DNA of 64,000 nt from an uncultured Lachnospiraceae bacterium (GTDB taxonomy: Bacteria > Bacillota > Clostridia > Lachnospirales > Lachnospiraceae): NCBI GenBank assembly GCA_949948735.1, contig CATLGV010000005.1:62001-126000 (forward strand), given 5' to 3'. Shown here in pieces: positions 24,858 through 33,111 of the stretch (its first letter is position 1; each line of letters opens with the position of its first letter). The notes under the pieces are model-generated. The model did no database searches and was not told the origin of the DNA. It worked only from the letters and a program-made list of their open reading frames with translations. A program made the position numbers and the translations under genes.

Positions 24858-24990
24858 ATGCGGGCTGCCGATACGGTGCTTTTAGGCAGAATTTTCGGAC
24901 ATAAAATGTCATATGTAATAATTGAATAAAAAACAGCTGTGATATCTATTAAAATGTTGAAATAATTCACAAAATATGTTAGCCTGAAAT

Positions 24991-25268
24991 TACCCTCAAT
25001 TAACAAAGGCACACATGGTCAGGACAGAGTAAATTATTGTGTCCTGCATCGTTACTTTCATTCTGTGTACGCCCTGTACGCATCATTCAAGTGCCTTGCA
25101 GGGCACAAAATTTATCGCTGCCTGACTCTTTGACCTCAAGCGGAGATAATTTGGGCATTTTCAAGGCAGGCGATTGAGGCGTACTGGACGTACGCCGATT
25201 GAGGATAACGAAGAAAATGCCCAAATTATCCCACTTTGAGGCATGTGCGCTTTTGTTAATTGAGGGTA
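24991..25268. mobile_element. 278-bp MITE-like element with terminal inverted repeats
   Basis: The two ends, beginning TACCCTCAATTAACAAA and ending TTTGTTAATTGAGGGTA, are inverted repeats of about 27 bp with two or three mismatches. Both ends carry TA, as expected for TA-target insertions of the IS630/Tc1-mariner class. The inside has no coding frame but has further dyads: GATAATTTGGGCATTTT at 25145 pairs with AAAATGCCCAAATTATC at 25214, around a palindromic core (GGCGTACTGGACGTACGCC), and GTGCCTTGCAGGGCAC at 25091. The internal folding suggests a structured, non-autonomous element. It lies 87 bp before the chemoreceptor gene. Confidence 0.75.
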
Positions 25269-25355
25269 AGTATAAAATTAAGTATCAAGGCATAATCCAC
25301 GACCAATAGAAGGAATGCAGGGAGCATAATATGCGGAAAGGCAGAGGGCAGAAAT

Positions 25356-27098
25356 ATGGATGAGATGAATATGGCGATTGAGGGCAGAAAAGGAATCCGG
25401 CTGATGCTGAGGCTGTTATTGGTGATTGCGATACCAATGCTGCTGCTGTTTCTGATAGCAGTTATTTCCGTAAAAACCGTAAGCGAGAATATTACGGAGG
25501 CGATGGTACAGCATGAGCTGAATGCCGCGCAATATGCGTTTAAGACGTCTGTCGGCAATATTGCGAGCGGTACATATATGTATACAAACGGGAAGTTCTA
25601 CAAGGGCAAGCGCAATATCAGCGACAACCTTGAATTTTTCGATAATTTTAAGAACGAGGTGGATCTGGAGGTTACCGTATTTTACGGGGATATCCGTGTC
25701 GCTACCACGCTGGTGGATGAGCAGGGGAACCGTATGGTGGGCACCACGGCTGATCCTGTGATCGCCGACATTGTTTTAAACAAAGGGGAAAGCTATTACA
25801 GCGATCATGTGGAGATTGCCGGCAATGAGTATTATGCGACTTACAGCCCGCTGTACCAGTACAATAAGGATGAGATTGTCGGAATGACCTTTGTCGGGCT
25901 CAACAAAAAAGAGATAAAGGAAATTTATACGTCGAACATGCTGCGGAGCGTGATTATACTCTGCGTGATTCTGGCGGTCGGCATTGTCCTCACGATATTC
26001 TTTGTGCGGGTAGTGATTATCGCGATTAAGAAGGTCGTAACAGCCCTGAATAATCTGTCGAACGGGAAGCTCAATATCAAGCTGGACAGCAGGCTTACAA
26101 GGCGGGCCGATGAGGTTGGCGATATTGCGCTGAGCATCAACGCGCTGATTCGGAATTTCTCGCAGATTGTAATGAATATTAAGCACAGCGCGGCAAACCT
26201 GGACAATATATCCGATAACTTTTCAAGCTCGTTTAAGAATATGGCGTCCAATATACAGAATGTAGACCGTGCGGTTGAGGAGATTGCGCAGAGCTCAACA
26301 CAGCAGGCGCAGGATACGGCGCAGGTGGGCGTTGAAGTCCAGGAAATGGGAAATGCAATCGAAAAGACGGCAAAGAATGTAAAGCAGCTTGTCGGCAACA
26401 CAGACATGATGCGTGAGTACAACAAGAATGTTGATAAGACGCTCGTAGAGCTGATTAAGATCAGCAACGATACCAAAGAAGCTTTTGGCGTGGTCTATGA
26501 GCAGACCAATATGACGAACCGTTCCGCGCAGGACATCCAGTCGGCGGCGGATGTCATTACGGATATTGCGGATCAGACGAGCCTGCTCTCGCTCAATGCC
26601 AGCATAGAGGCGGCGCGTGCGGGCGAGCATGGCAAGGGATTTGCGGTAGTTGCAGATGAAATCGGAAAGCTTGCGGATCAGTCCGCCGAGTCGGCGAACC
26701 GCATTACAGGCATTATTGAAATGCTTATCCGCAATTCCAATACAACGGTAGACACCATGAAGAACGTTACGGAGGTCATTGACAAGCAGGGTGAAGAGCT
26801 TCAGAGAACGCAGACCGTGTTTAATGATCTGAATAACGAAATCGGAGAGGTCGGCGCCGCGGTTGACAATATTAAGAACGAGATTGACACGCTCGACAGC
26901 CTGAAGGTAAGGGTATCCGGCGCGGTTGAAAGCCTCGCGGCCATCGCGGAGCAGAATGCGGCCAGCACGGAGGAGACCTCCGCCGCGATGCAGGAGCTGC
27001 GGAATATTGTTTCCGACTGCAGCAAGGATGTGGATACAATTCTTGAAATGTCCGAGACGCTTGCGGAGAACACCAGCAGCTTTACGCTGGACGAATAA
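25356..27098 (+). CDS. Methyl-accepting chemotaxis protein
   Basis: A 580-residue chemoreceptor. TM1 lies near residues 16-36 ([20 protein letters not shown]) and TM2 near 190-215, with a single Cache-like sensor domain between them (about 150 residues, ending in [10 protein letters not shown]). HAMP follows near 215-270, then the signalling helix pair whose tip contains [20 protein letters not shown] near 410. It relays ligand binding to CheA/CheW. No chemotaxis kinase genes are nearby. The ligand is unknown. The promoter region contains the end of the MITE-like element, which may affect expression. Confidence 0.93.
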   Translation: MDEMNMAIEGRKGIRLMLRLLLVIAIPMLLLFLIAVISVKTVSENITEAMVQHELNAAQYAFKTSVGNIASGTYMYTNGKFYKGKRNISDNLEFFDNFKNEVDLEVTVFYGDIRVATTLVDEQGNRMVGTTADPVIADIVLNKGESYYSDHVEIAGNEYYATYSPLYQYNKDEIVGMTFVGLNKKEIKEIYTSNMLRSVIILCVILAVGIVLTIFFVRVVIIAIKKVVTALNNLSNGKLNIKLDSRLTRRADEVGDIALSINALIRNFSQIVMNIKHSAANLDNISDNFSSSFKNMASNIQNVDRAVEEIAQSSTQQAQDTAQVGVEVQEMGNAIEKTAKNVKQLVGNTDMMREYNKNVDKTLVELIKISNDTKEAFGVVYEQTNMTNRSAQDIQSAADVITDIADQTSLLSLNASIEAARAGEHGKGFAVVADEIGKLADQSAESANRITGIIEMLIRNSNTTVDTMKNVTEVIDKQGEELQRTQTVFNDLNNEIGEVGAAVDNIKNEIDTLDSLKVRVSGAVESLAAIAEQNAASTEETSAAMQELRNIVSDCSKDVDTILEMSETLAENTSSFTLDE

Positions 27099-27121
27099 GA
27101 GAATGCGGCAATTAAGCTGCG

Positions 27122-27154
27122 AAAAAACCGGATGCCAGTGCACCCGGTTTTTTT
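27122..27154 (+). terminator. Intrinsic terminator after chemoreceptor
   Basis: AAAAAACCGG and CCGGTTTTTT flank a short TGC/GCA inner stem. A second GGCACCCGGTTTTT half lies at 27172, next to the end of the convergent ECF gene, as if the right arm had been duplicated. Confidence 0.8.
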
Positions 27155-27186
27155 ATGCTATAGGCAAAGTGCGCGGCACCCGGTTT

Positions 27187-27795
27187 TTACGCCGCCCCGC
27201 CGTCACGGGCGTCGATAAGCGGTAGAAGCCCGGCCTTCCGGAGCGCGGGCCGCAGCGCCATGTAAACTGCCACGGAGACGGCGGTGGAGGTCACCGCGTT
27301 AATGGAGGTGGAGGTGATATTCCATGCAAGGGTCAAATCGGCGGCGGGCTTTCCGAGAATGATAAGCTTGTAGTAATAACCGATAAGCGGATCAAAAATC
27401 ACGTTAAACAAAAGTCCGCTGACTGCGGCGATAAGCGTCCAGCGAAATACCCTTCCCGTATCGTTTGCCGTGGAGATTTTGCCGAATCTGTGCGCGACAA
27501 GGCCGGTAATCAATCCTATGCAGAGCTTCAGAATAAACGTTTTGGGCGCGTAGGTGATATACACGGGATCAAAGAGATCGCCGATGGTCATTCCGATTGC
27601 GCCGCCGATACCGCCAAGCGGCCCGCCAAGCAGGAGCGCGCCCAGCACGCACACGGCGTTTCCAAGGTGAATGCTCGTGGCATCGCCTCCCGGCAGCGTG
27701 ATTTTAATCTGCAAAAAGGTAAATACTACGTATGAGAGCGCTGCGATCAATCCGGTGAGCGCAATTTTGTAAGCTTTTGAATTTTTTTGATTCAT
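27187..27795 (-). CDS. ECF transporter substrate-binding (S) component
   Basis: A 202-residue membrane protein with six predicted helices. It has the S-component style of the DUF1393/HmpT group: KIALTGLIAALSYVVFTF at the start, SIHLGNAVCVLGALLLGG near 47, GGIGGAIGMTIGDL near 70 and YAPKTFILK near 92. These proteins capture a vitamin or similar small molecule and share an energising module (EcfAA'T) encoded elsewhere. GAGGAGG lies before the ATG at 27795; an upstream extension is unlikely. No riboswitch is recognised in the leader, so the substrate remains open. Confidence 0.85.
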   Translation of the reverse strand: MNQKNSKAYKIALTGLIAALSYVVFTFLQIKITLPGGDATSIHLGNAVCVLGALLLGGPLGGIGGAIGMTIGDLFDPVYITYAPKTFILKLCIGLITGLVAHRFGKISTANDTGRVFRWTLIAAVSGLLFNVIFDPLIGYYYKLIILGKPAADLTLAWNITSTSINAVTSTAVSVAVYMALRPALRKAGLLPLIDARDGGAA

Positions 27796-28035
27796 AATAT
27801 TCCTCCTCGTGTGTACTATAGATTTTATATCAGTATATCCCAAACTGACATTTTAGAAATACACAATTATTAATATTTTTAAGGGGACAGTTTGTGTAAG
27901 GCAAAACAATTTTGAAGAATATATTGATTTTTGACGCTAAATACGATTAAATATAAGTAATGAGTTATCTGCGTGTATACAAAAGGAATAGTACAATGCG
28001 GTTATAACCAACGGAATAAGGAAGGGGAATCGTGA

Positions 28036-28614
28036 ATGAGCAATTTAGACACAAATAATGGCGCTACGGCTGTAATCCCGAAAGGAACAGTTATCAGCGG
28101 CAATATTGAAATAGCGGACAAGCTTGAAATGTATGGTGAAATCAACGGAGACATTCACTCCACAAATTATGTGAACGTATGCGGAAATGTGAATGGAAAT
28201 ATTAAGGCGAATGAGCTGTATACAAAGGATTCGTTTATTGAAGGGCAGATTGACTGTGCTCAGGGTGCAGTGGTACAGGACAATACCGTTATTCTGGGCG
28301 ACATCACGGCGGAGAGCCTTACGGTGGACGGCGCCATTCAGGGCAAGCTGGATATCAGAGGCTGCGTGACGGTAGGCGCAAAGGCGATTGTTGACAGCGA
28401 TATCAAGGCAAAGTCGATTCACGTCGACAACGGTGCGGCGATCAACGGCTATTGCTCTCTCTGCTATGCGGATATTGACGCGAAGGCGGTATTTCCGCAG
28501 ACGGAGCCGGCGGCAGCCCCGGTAAAGGAAGAGAAGGCGGAGCCTGCAAAAGAGACTAAGGAAAAGGCTGAGCCCGCTAAGGAAGCAAAGCCGAAGGCAG
28601 CTAAGAAGTCATAA
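28036..28614 (+). CDS. Bactofilin-family cytoskeletal protein
   Basis: A 192-residue protein whose core (residues 12-145) is the bactofilin beta-helix, seen as repeated short hydrophobic turns such as VISGNIEIADKLEMYGEING, GDITAESLTVDGAIQGKL and KSIHVDNGAAING. The last 45 residues are a Lys/Glu/Ala/Pro-rich tail with KEKAEPAKE repeats. Bactofilins form filaments that act in cell shape or in placing wall enzymes. The gap before it (27796-28035) is AT-rich and holds no gene. Confidence 0.9.
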   Translation: MSNLDTNNGATAVIPKGTVISGNIEIADKLEMYGEINGDIHSTNYVNVCGNVNGNIKANELYTKDSFIEGQIDCAQGAVVQDNTVILGDITAESLTVDGAIQGKLDIRGCVTVGAKAIVDSDIKAKSIHVDNGAAINGYCSLCYADIDAKAVFPQTEPAAAPVKEEKAEPAKETKEKAEPAKEAKPKAAKKS

Positions 28615-28633
28615 GGGACAGGGAATACAGCGT

Positions 28634-29845
28634 ATGGGGACAGATGCAGCAGGAGTTTATTGCCGCGGGACGGTATCGGAGACAGAGGATATATTGGATT
28701 TTGCCAATATGGTTTTCAGCATGAGCTACGGCGGCATTGATTTTGCGAGGCAGCTCCCGAAGGCGTATGCGCCGCAGCGGCGGCATATGCTGACGCATCA
28801 TCTGATAAAGGAAAACGGCAGGATACGTGCGTTGATTGATACCTATCCGCTGACGCTGCGTCAGGCGGAGAGTGCGGTTTGCGCGGCGTATATCGGTACG
28901 GTTTCGGTTCATCCTGACAGCCGCGGAAAGGGATATATGACTGCGCTGATGGCAGCGGCAGAGGCGGATGCGCGGGCGCGGCAGTGCGATTTGATGATTT
29001 TGGACGGCAGGCGGCACCGCTACCGCCACTTTGGCTTTGAGCAGGCGGGCATCCGGTATTCCTTTAAGCTGCAGCTTCAGTATATACGTGAATATTGCGA
29101 AAACGCGAATCAAAGCGGCGGGGCCTGTGCCTACCGCTTTGTTTTGATGGAGCCGGGCATGGGCGGCCTTGATGAGGTTGTCGATAAGCTGTACCGGCTT
29201 TATATGCGCCGTACGGTTACGGCGCGGACGCGGGAGGACTTTCATCTGTGCCTGCAAAGCATGGCGGCCGACGCTTACGCGGTTTTTGCAGGCGGGGAGC
29301 CGGTCGGTTATATGAATATTTCGGAGGATGGTCAGGAGCTGCTTGAGCTGGAGATACAGGATGGAGTGGAGCTGCCAAAGCTGCTGTGGGACTTTATGCA
29401 GGAGATGGAGCTGTCGGAGCTGGAGGTTACGGCAGGCGCGGATGAGGCTTCCCGGATAGACTTGCTTGACAGACTGTGCGGGCGCTGTCAGATTGGCGTC
29501 TCTCATCAGATAAAGATCTTGAATTATCCGAGAGTCCTGACATTCCTGCTCAAATGGAAACAGCAATATGCGCCGCTTGCCGACGGGGAGTTTGTGGTGG
29601 GGGTGGCAGAGGACCGGAATCAGGCGGAATGCAGGCGGTACTGCCTGCGCGTAGAGCAGGGCGGTGCCAGTGTCTGTGAGACGCAGGCGCTGCCGGCAGT
29701 GATACTGGAGGAGATGGAGCTGGTGCGCATGGTGACTACCGGATATTATTACCATGCAGCCGCGTGCGCGGAGAACGCCCTGAAAAAGGCGCCCGCAGGG
29801 TGGTTCCCGCTTCCGTTTCACCTCCCCAACGCAGATACGTTTTAA
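28634..29845 (+). CDS. Eis-like GNAT acetyltransferase with C-terminal domain
   Basis: A 403-residue acetyltransferase. Its N-terminal GNAT domain has VSVHPDSRGKGYMTALM near residue 95 and FGFEQAGIRYSF near 133, followed by a second GNAT-like region and a C-terminal sterol-carrier-like part, the Eis layout. Related proteins acetylate amines such as aminoglycosides or peptides; the substrate cannot be assigned. It begins 19 bp after the bactofilin gene, so they may share a transcript. Confidence 0.82.
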   Translation: MGTDAAGVYCRGTVSETEDILDFANMVFSMSYGGIDFARQLPKAYAPQRRHMLTHHLIKENGRIRALIDTYPLTLRQAESAVCAAYIGTVSVHPDSRGKGYMTALMAAAEADARARQCDLMILDGRRHRYRHFGFEQAGIRYSFKLQLQYIREYCENANQSGGACAYRFVLMEPGMGGLDEVVDKLYRLYMRRTVTARTREDFHLCLQSMAADAYAVFAGGEPVGYMNISEDGQELLELEIQDGVELPKLLWDFMQEMELSELEVTAGADEASRIDLLDRLCGRCQIGVSHQIKILNYPRVLTFLLKWKQQYAPLADGEFVVGVAEDRNQAECRRYCLRVEQGGASVCETQALPAVILEEMELVRMVTTGYYYHAAACAENALKKAPAGWFPLPFHLPNADTF

Positions 29846-29895
29846 TAAATGTAAAAAGAACCGCATAAAAAATGCGAAGAAGAATAACATTAAAG

Positions 29896-29926
29896 AAAGA
29901 ATATGCGGACGGGCCGCATATTCTTT
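29896..29926 (+). repeat. Perfect hairpin in the convergent gap
   Basis: AAAGAATATGCGG and CCGCATATTCTTT form a 13-bp perfect stem with a 5-base loop, directly before a second hairpin. Confidence 0.7.
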
Positions 29927-29928
29927 GA

Positions 29929-29954
29929 ACGCAGGCCGCCGGGCCTGCGTTTTT
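29929..29954. terminator. Bidirectional terminator between convergent genes
   Basis: ACGCAGGCC and GGCCTGCGT form a 9-bp stem with TTTT after it on the + strand. It ends the acetyltransferase gene and abuts the stop of the convergent zinc-ribbon gene. Confidence 0.75.
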
Positions 29955-30288
29955 ATTCCATAAATTTCCAGGTATACATATTTACGGATCTGCATTTCGG
30001 ACAGGGTACCGTATACTGGTCGAAAATAAACATCTTGATCTTGTCGTCCGCGGTGTTGGTCGTAACGATACGGCTCTGTCCGCATTTGCACAGGAACAGG
30101 ATTTTTCTGTTCAGGCGTACCTCAAGACTCTCGCCGCGCAGCGCGAGCGCCTTTTCTATGTATTTAAGCTGCTCCTCGTTGTGAACGCCGCATTCCTCGA
30201 GCGCCCATTTATACTCATCCCTAATAATGTGCAGAGCATCGGAAGGAATGGTGCCGTAATGCTCCTCCAGCTTTTGTTCAGTAAACAT
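29953..30288 (-). CDS. Small zinc-ribbon-like protein, function unknown
   Basis: A 111-residue protein. The first 60 residues look helical (KLEEHYGTIPSDALHII). The C-terminal half holds two Cys pairs, CKCG near 68 and CPKC near 96, which can form a zinc ribbon. GAGAGGAATCAAT gives a ribosome site. I do not recognise the family; a nucleic-acid or protein-binding role is possible but not shown. Confidence 0.65.
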   Translation of the reverse strand: MFTEQKLEEHYGTIPSDALHIIRDEYKWALEECGVHNEEQLKYIEKALALRGESLEVRLNRKILFLCKCGQSRIVTTNTADDKIKMFIFDQYTVPCPKCRSVNMYTWKFME

Positions 30289-30446
30289 ATTGATTCCTCT
30301 CTTCTAAAAATGTCTGATAGATACCTCTATTATAGCATCATTTTAATAAAAGTAAATTGCTTTTACGAGATTTATAAAAATGGAAAAAAGGCCGATATAT
30401 AATATATAGAACAGCGGCAGTACAAAACCGGAGGGAGGTGGCAGGC

Positions 30447-30923
30447 ATGACAAAGAGACGGGATACGCTGCAGCGGATTTCGCGAATCGACAATATCTAC
30501 ACGGCCAGGGACTCGATGGAGGCCCAAATACCGTGCGGGCATTTTGTCGGAATAATGACGATAGAGGCGGTGCTGGATCTTTATATGACGGAAATATCTT
30601 CTCCGATTATCATCAATTTCTGCCTGCTGCCGGAGCAGTACCGTGAATCGCGGACAGACGGCGAGCGGGCCGGCGTGCCTGTAGACGGGAATAAGGCAGG
30701 TATGGCGCTTTCTGGCGCGGATATGGATACGGCGGCGGCTGCGGGCGATGATGAGAGCGCCGGGAGATTTTCGGACGCGGCAGCCGTGCTGCCGCAGCCG
30801 GAGCTGTACGACCGGCTGGACGCGAACCGCGGATCTGGCTTTTGGTTCTATTCATACGATAAGCACGGCGTCCACAGCATTCTGGGAGCGCAGCGCGCGG
30901 GCGGCTACGGCGATTACATATAA
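30447..30923 (+). CDS. Hypothetical protein with low-complexity middle
   Basis: About 158 residues from ATG 30447, which lies after GGAGGGAGG. The N-terminal 70 residues are well ordered (CGHFVGIMTIEAVLDLYMTE), then an Asp/Ala/Gly-rich stretch (near 90-125), then an aromatic C-terminus (SGFWFYSYDKHG). No family is recognised, and no membrane segment is present. It is flanked by a promoter and small unit leading to fbp. Confidence 0.55.
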   Translation: MTKRRDTLQRISRIDNIYTARDSMEAQIPCGHFVGIMTIEAVLDLYMTEISSPIIINFCLLPEQYRESRTDGERAGVPVDGNKAGMALSGADMDTAAAAGDDESAGRFSDAAAVLPQPELYDRLDANRGSGFWFYSYDKHGVHSILGAQRAGGYGDYI

Positions 30924-30945
30924 TGCGCGGCGCGGCAATTAACGG

Positions 30946-30974
30946 TTGCAAAAACCGCTCCGGTCGGCTATAAT
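30946..30974 (+). promoter_or_regulatory. Promoter of the fbp leader unit
   Basis: TTGCAA and a perfect TATAAT are 17 bp apart. Transcription would start near 30981 and meet the terminator at 31038-31066. Confidence 0.7.
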
Positions 30975-30994
30975 GGAGCTGGAGGCGGAGAAGC

Positions 30995-31057
30995 ATGAGG
31001 AAGAGTGCAGGGAGCCAGATGAACAGAAAACATACAGGCGTCGGGGATTTACCCTGA
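30995..31057 (+). CDS. 20-codon leader ORF before fbp
   Basis: ATG at 30995 follows GGAGGCGGAG by 4 bp and encodes MRKSAGSQMNRKHTGVGDLP. The stop lies inside the right arm of the terminator hairpin, so ribosome position could affect hairpin formation. It is too short for family assignment. This may be a leader peptide or a chance frame. Confidence 0.35.
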   Translation: MRKSAGSQMNRKHTGVGDLP

Positions 31058-31066
31058 CGCTTTTTT
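31038..31066 (+). terminator. Terminator or attenuator before fbp
   Basis: GCGTCGGGG pairs with CCCTGACGC (9 bp, one G-U) around ATTTA, followed by six T. It stands about 100 bp before the fbp start. Confidence 0.8.
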
Positions 31067-31164
31067 GTTTGTTAAATATGTAACAGCCTGAACGCTTTGC
31101 CGAAAACAGAAAAGTGCGTGAGAGCGTAGGGTATTCACAGGTTATGGTCAAATGGAGGTCAATT

Positions 31165-33072
31165 ATGGGGACAGGAAACGCGGCTTTGATAACTGAAGAG
31201 AAGCTGAAATATCTGCGGCTGCTGTCGGAGAAGTATCCGTCAATTCCCGCCGTATGCAGGGAGATTATCAACCTAAAGGCGATTTTGAATCTGCCCAAGG
31301 GGACAGAGCACTTTATGAGTGATCTTCACGGCGAATATGAAGCGTTTTATCATATCCTGAACAACGCGGCGGGGGTTATCAAGGAAAAGGTGGATATGAT
31401 ATTCGGGGAACGCCTCTCACCAAGGGAACGCCGGGAAATCTGTACGCTGGTCTATTATCCGGTCGAGAAGCTCAAGCTGCTCAAGGCGCAGCATATCGTG
31501 ACGCCGTACTGGTATAAGGCCACGCTGAAGGATCTGACGGAGCTGGCCAAGCTCCTGTCGTCCAAGTACACGCGTTCCAAGGTGCGCAAGGCGCTGCCGG
31601 GTGAATTCAGCTATATTATTGACGAGCTTCTGCATGCGCAGCCGGATGAGGATAACAATCAGTATGTGTACCATGAGAAGATTATTGACACGATTATCGA
31701 CATTGACAGCGCGGACGCGTTTATTGAGGCGCTCAGCCGCCTGATTAAGCGGCTTGCGGTGGATCATCTTCACATCGTAGGCGATATATACGACAGGGGC
31801 AGCAGCGCCGATCATATTATAGATCTGCTGATGCGCCACCACTCGGTGGATATCGAATGGGGAAACCATGATATTTTGTGGATGGGGGCCGCCTGCGGCA
31901 GCGAGGCCTGCATTGCGAATGTGCTGCGCAACAATATTAAGTATGACAATATAGAGATTCTGGAAAATTCCTATGCGATCAGCCTGCGCTCCCTCACGCT
32001 TTTTGCCGAGCAGACGTATCCGCAGCTGCCGCCGATGGAGGCGGCGCTGAAGGCGATATCCGTGATTCTTTTCAAGCTGGAGGGACAGATTATCATGCGT
32101 CATCCCGAGTACGATATGGCCGACAGGCTGCTTCTGGACAAGATTGACAAGAAGCGGGGCGTCGTGCGCATCGGCGGCAGCGAGTACGCGCTGAAGGATT
32201 CGTGCTTTCCGACGCTCGACGAGAACGACGCCTATACGCTGACGGACAGTGAACGGCAGGTGATTGAGGATTTGCGGACAGCCTTTATCAACAGCCATAT
32301 TTTACGGGAGCACATGGCTTTTCTTTACGAGAAGGGGAATATTTACCGCTGCTATAACGGGAATCTGCTGTTCCACGGCTGCATCCCGATGGATCAGGAC
32401 GGTGAATTTGACGGCATGAAGCTTGGCGGTACGGTCTATAAGGGAAAGGCCTATATGGATTATGCGGGAAAGGTGGCAAGACGCGCGTTCTTTGAGACGC
32501 CCACGCAGGATCATCTTGATTTTATGTGGTATCTGTGGTGCGGCAAAAAGTCGCCGCTTTCCGGCAGGAATATCAAGACCTTTGAGTGGACCTTTGTCGT
32601 GGATTCCGCGACGTATGAGGAAGAAAAGAATCCGTATTACCGGTTCTACCAGCAGGAGGAATACTGTGTAAAGATACTGCATGAATTCGGACTGGATTCG
32701 CCCCTCTCGCATATTATAAACGGGCATACGCCGATTAAGGTGTCACGGGGAGAGTCGCCTGTAAAGGCGAATAACCGGCTGATTGTGATTGACGGCGGCT
32801 TTTGCAAGGCCTATCAGAAGACGACGGGGATAGCGGGGTACACGCTGATTTACAATTCGCACGGTATGCGTCTGAAGGCGCATCAGCCCTTTGAGAGCAT
32901 TGCCAAGGCGCTCGAGGAGAATAAGGACATTGAGTCGACCTCAAACTTTTTTGAGAAGGAGCCGGAGCGCGTCATGGTAAAGGACACGGACAACGGCAAG
33001 GTGATATTGGAAACCATCGCGGATCTGGAGCTGCTACTGGTCGCGTACCGGCAGGGACTGCTGGTGAAGTAA
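31165..33072 (+). CDS. fbp: Class III fructose-1,6-bisphosphatase
   Basis: A 635-residue protein of the Firmicutes class III FBPase family, which hydrolyses fructose-1,6-bisphosphate in gluconeogenesis. The metallophosphatase motifs are seen: HFMSDLHGEYEAF near 52, HIVGDIYDRGSSADHIID near 207, and EWGNHDILWMGAA near 233; INGHTPIKVSRGE near 525 follows. ATG 31165 lies after GGAGG. Length and motifs match the family. Regulation may involve the leader unit upstream. Confidence 0.96.
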   Translation: MGTGNAALITEEKLKYLRLLSEKYPSIPAVCREIINLKAILNLPKGTEHFMSDLHGEYEAFYHILNNAAGVIKEKVDMIFGERLSPRERREICTLVYYPVEKLKLLKAQHIVTPYWYKATLKDLTELAKLLSSKYTRSKVRKALPGEFSYIIDELLHAQPDEDNNQYVYHEKIIDTIIDIDSADAFIEALSRLIKRLAVDHLHIVGDIYDRGSSADHIIDLLMRHHSVDIEWGNHDILWMGAACGSEACIANVLRNNIKYDNIEILENSYAISLRSLTLFAEQTYPQLPPMEAALKAISVILFKLEGQIIMRHPEYDMADRLLLDKIDKKRGVVRIGGSEYALKDSCFPTLDENDAYTLTDSERQVIEDLRTAFINSHILREHMAFLYEKGNIYRCYNGNLLFHGCIPMDQDGEFDGMKLGGTVYKGKAYMDYAGKVARRAFFETPTQDHLDFMWYLWCGKKSPLSGRNIKTFEWTFVVDSATYEEEKNPYYRFYQQEEYCVKILHEFGLDSPLSHIINGHTPIKVSRGESPVKANNRLIVIDGGFCKAYQKTTGIAGYTLIYNSHGMRLKAHQPFESIAKALEENKDIESTSNFFEKEPERVMVKDTDNGKVILETIADLELLLVAYRQGLLVK

Positions 33073-33103
33073 AAAACCGGGTGCCGGCGCACCCGATTTT
33101 TTA
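33071..33103. terminator. Bidirectional terminator between fbp and AGCS symporter
   Basis: AAAAAACCGGGTGC and GCACCCGATTTTTT form a symmetric stem with T runs on both strands, between convergent stops. Same stem family as after cysK and the chemoreceptor. Confidence 0.85.
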
Positions 33104-33111
33104 ATGCAGCA

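Noticed and set aside
27796-28035. Vitamin riboswitch before the ECF S component
   Set aside because: No TPP, FMN, cobalamin or preQ1 core pattern could be recognised in this AT-rich stretch.
28601-30091. 496-codon open frame on the minus strand
   Set aside because: It covers the Eis-like gene and two terminators in antisense and has no recognisable domains.
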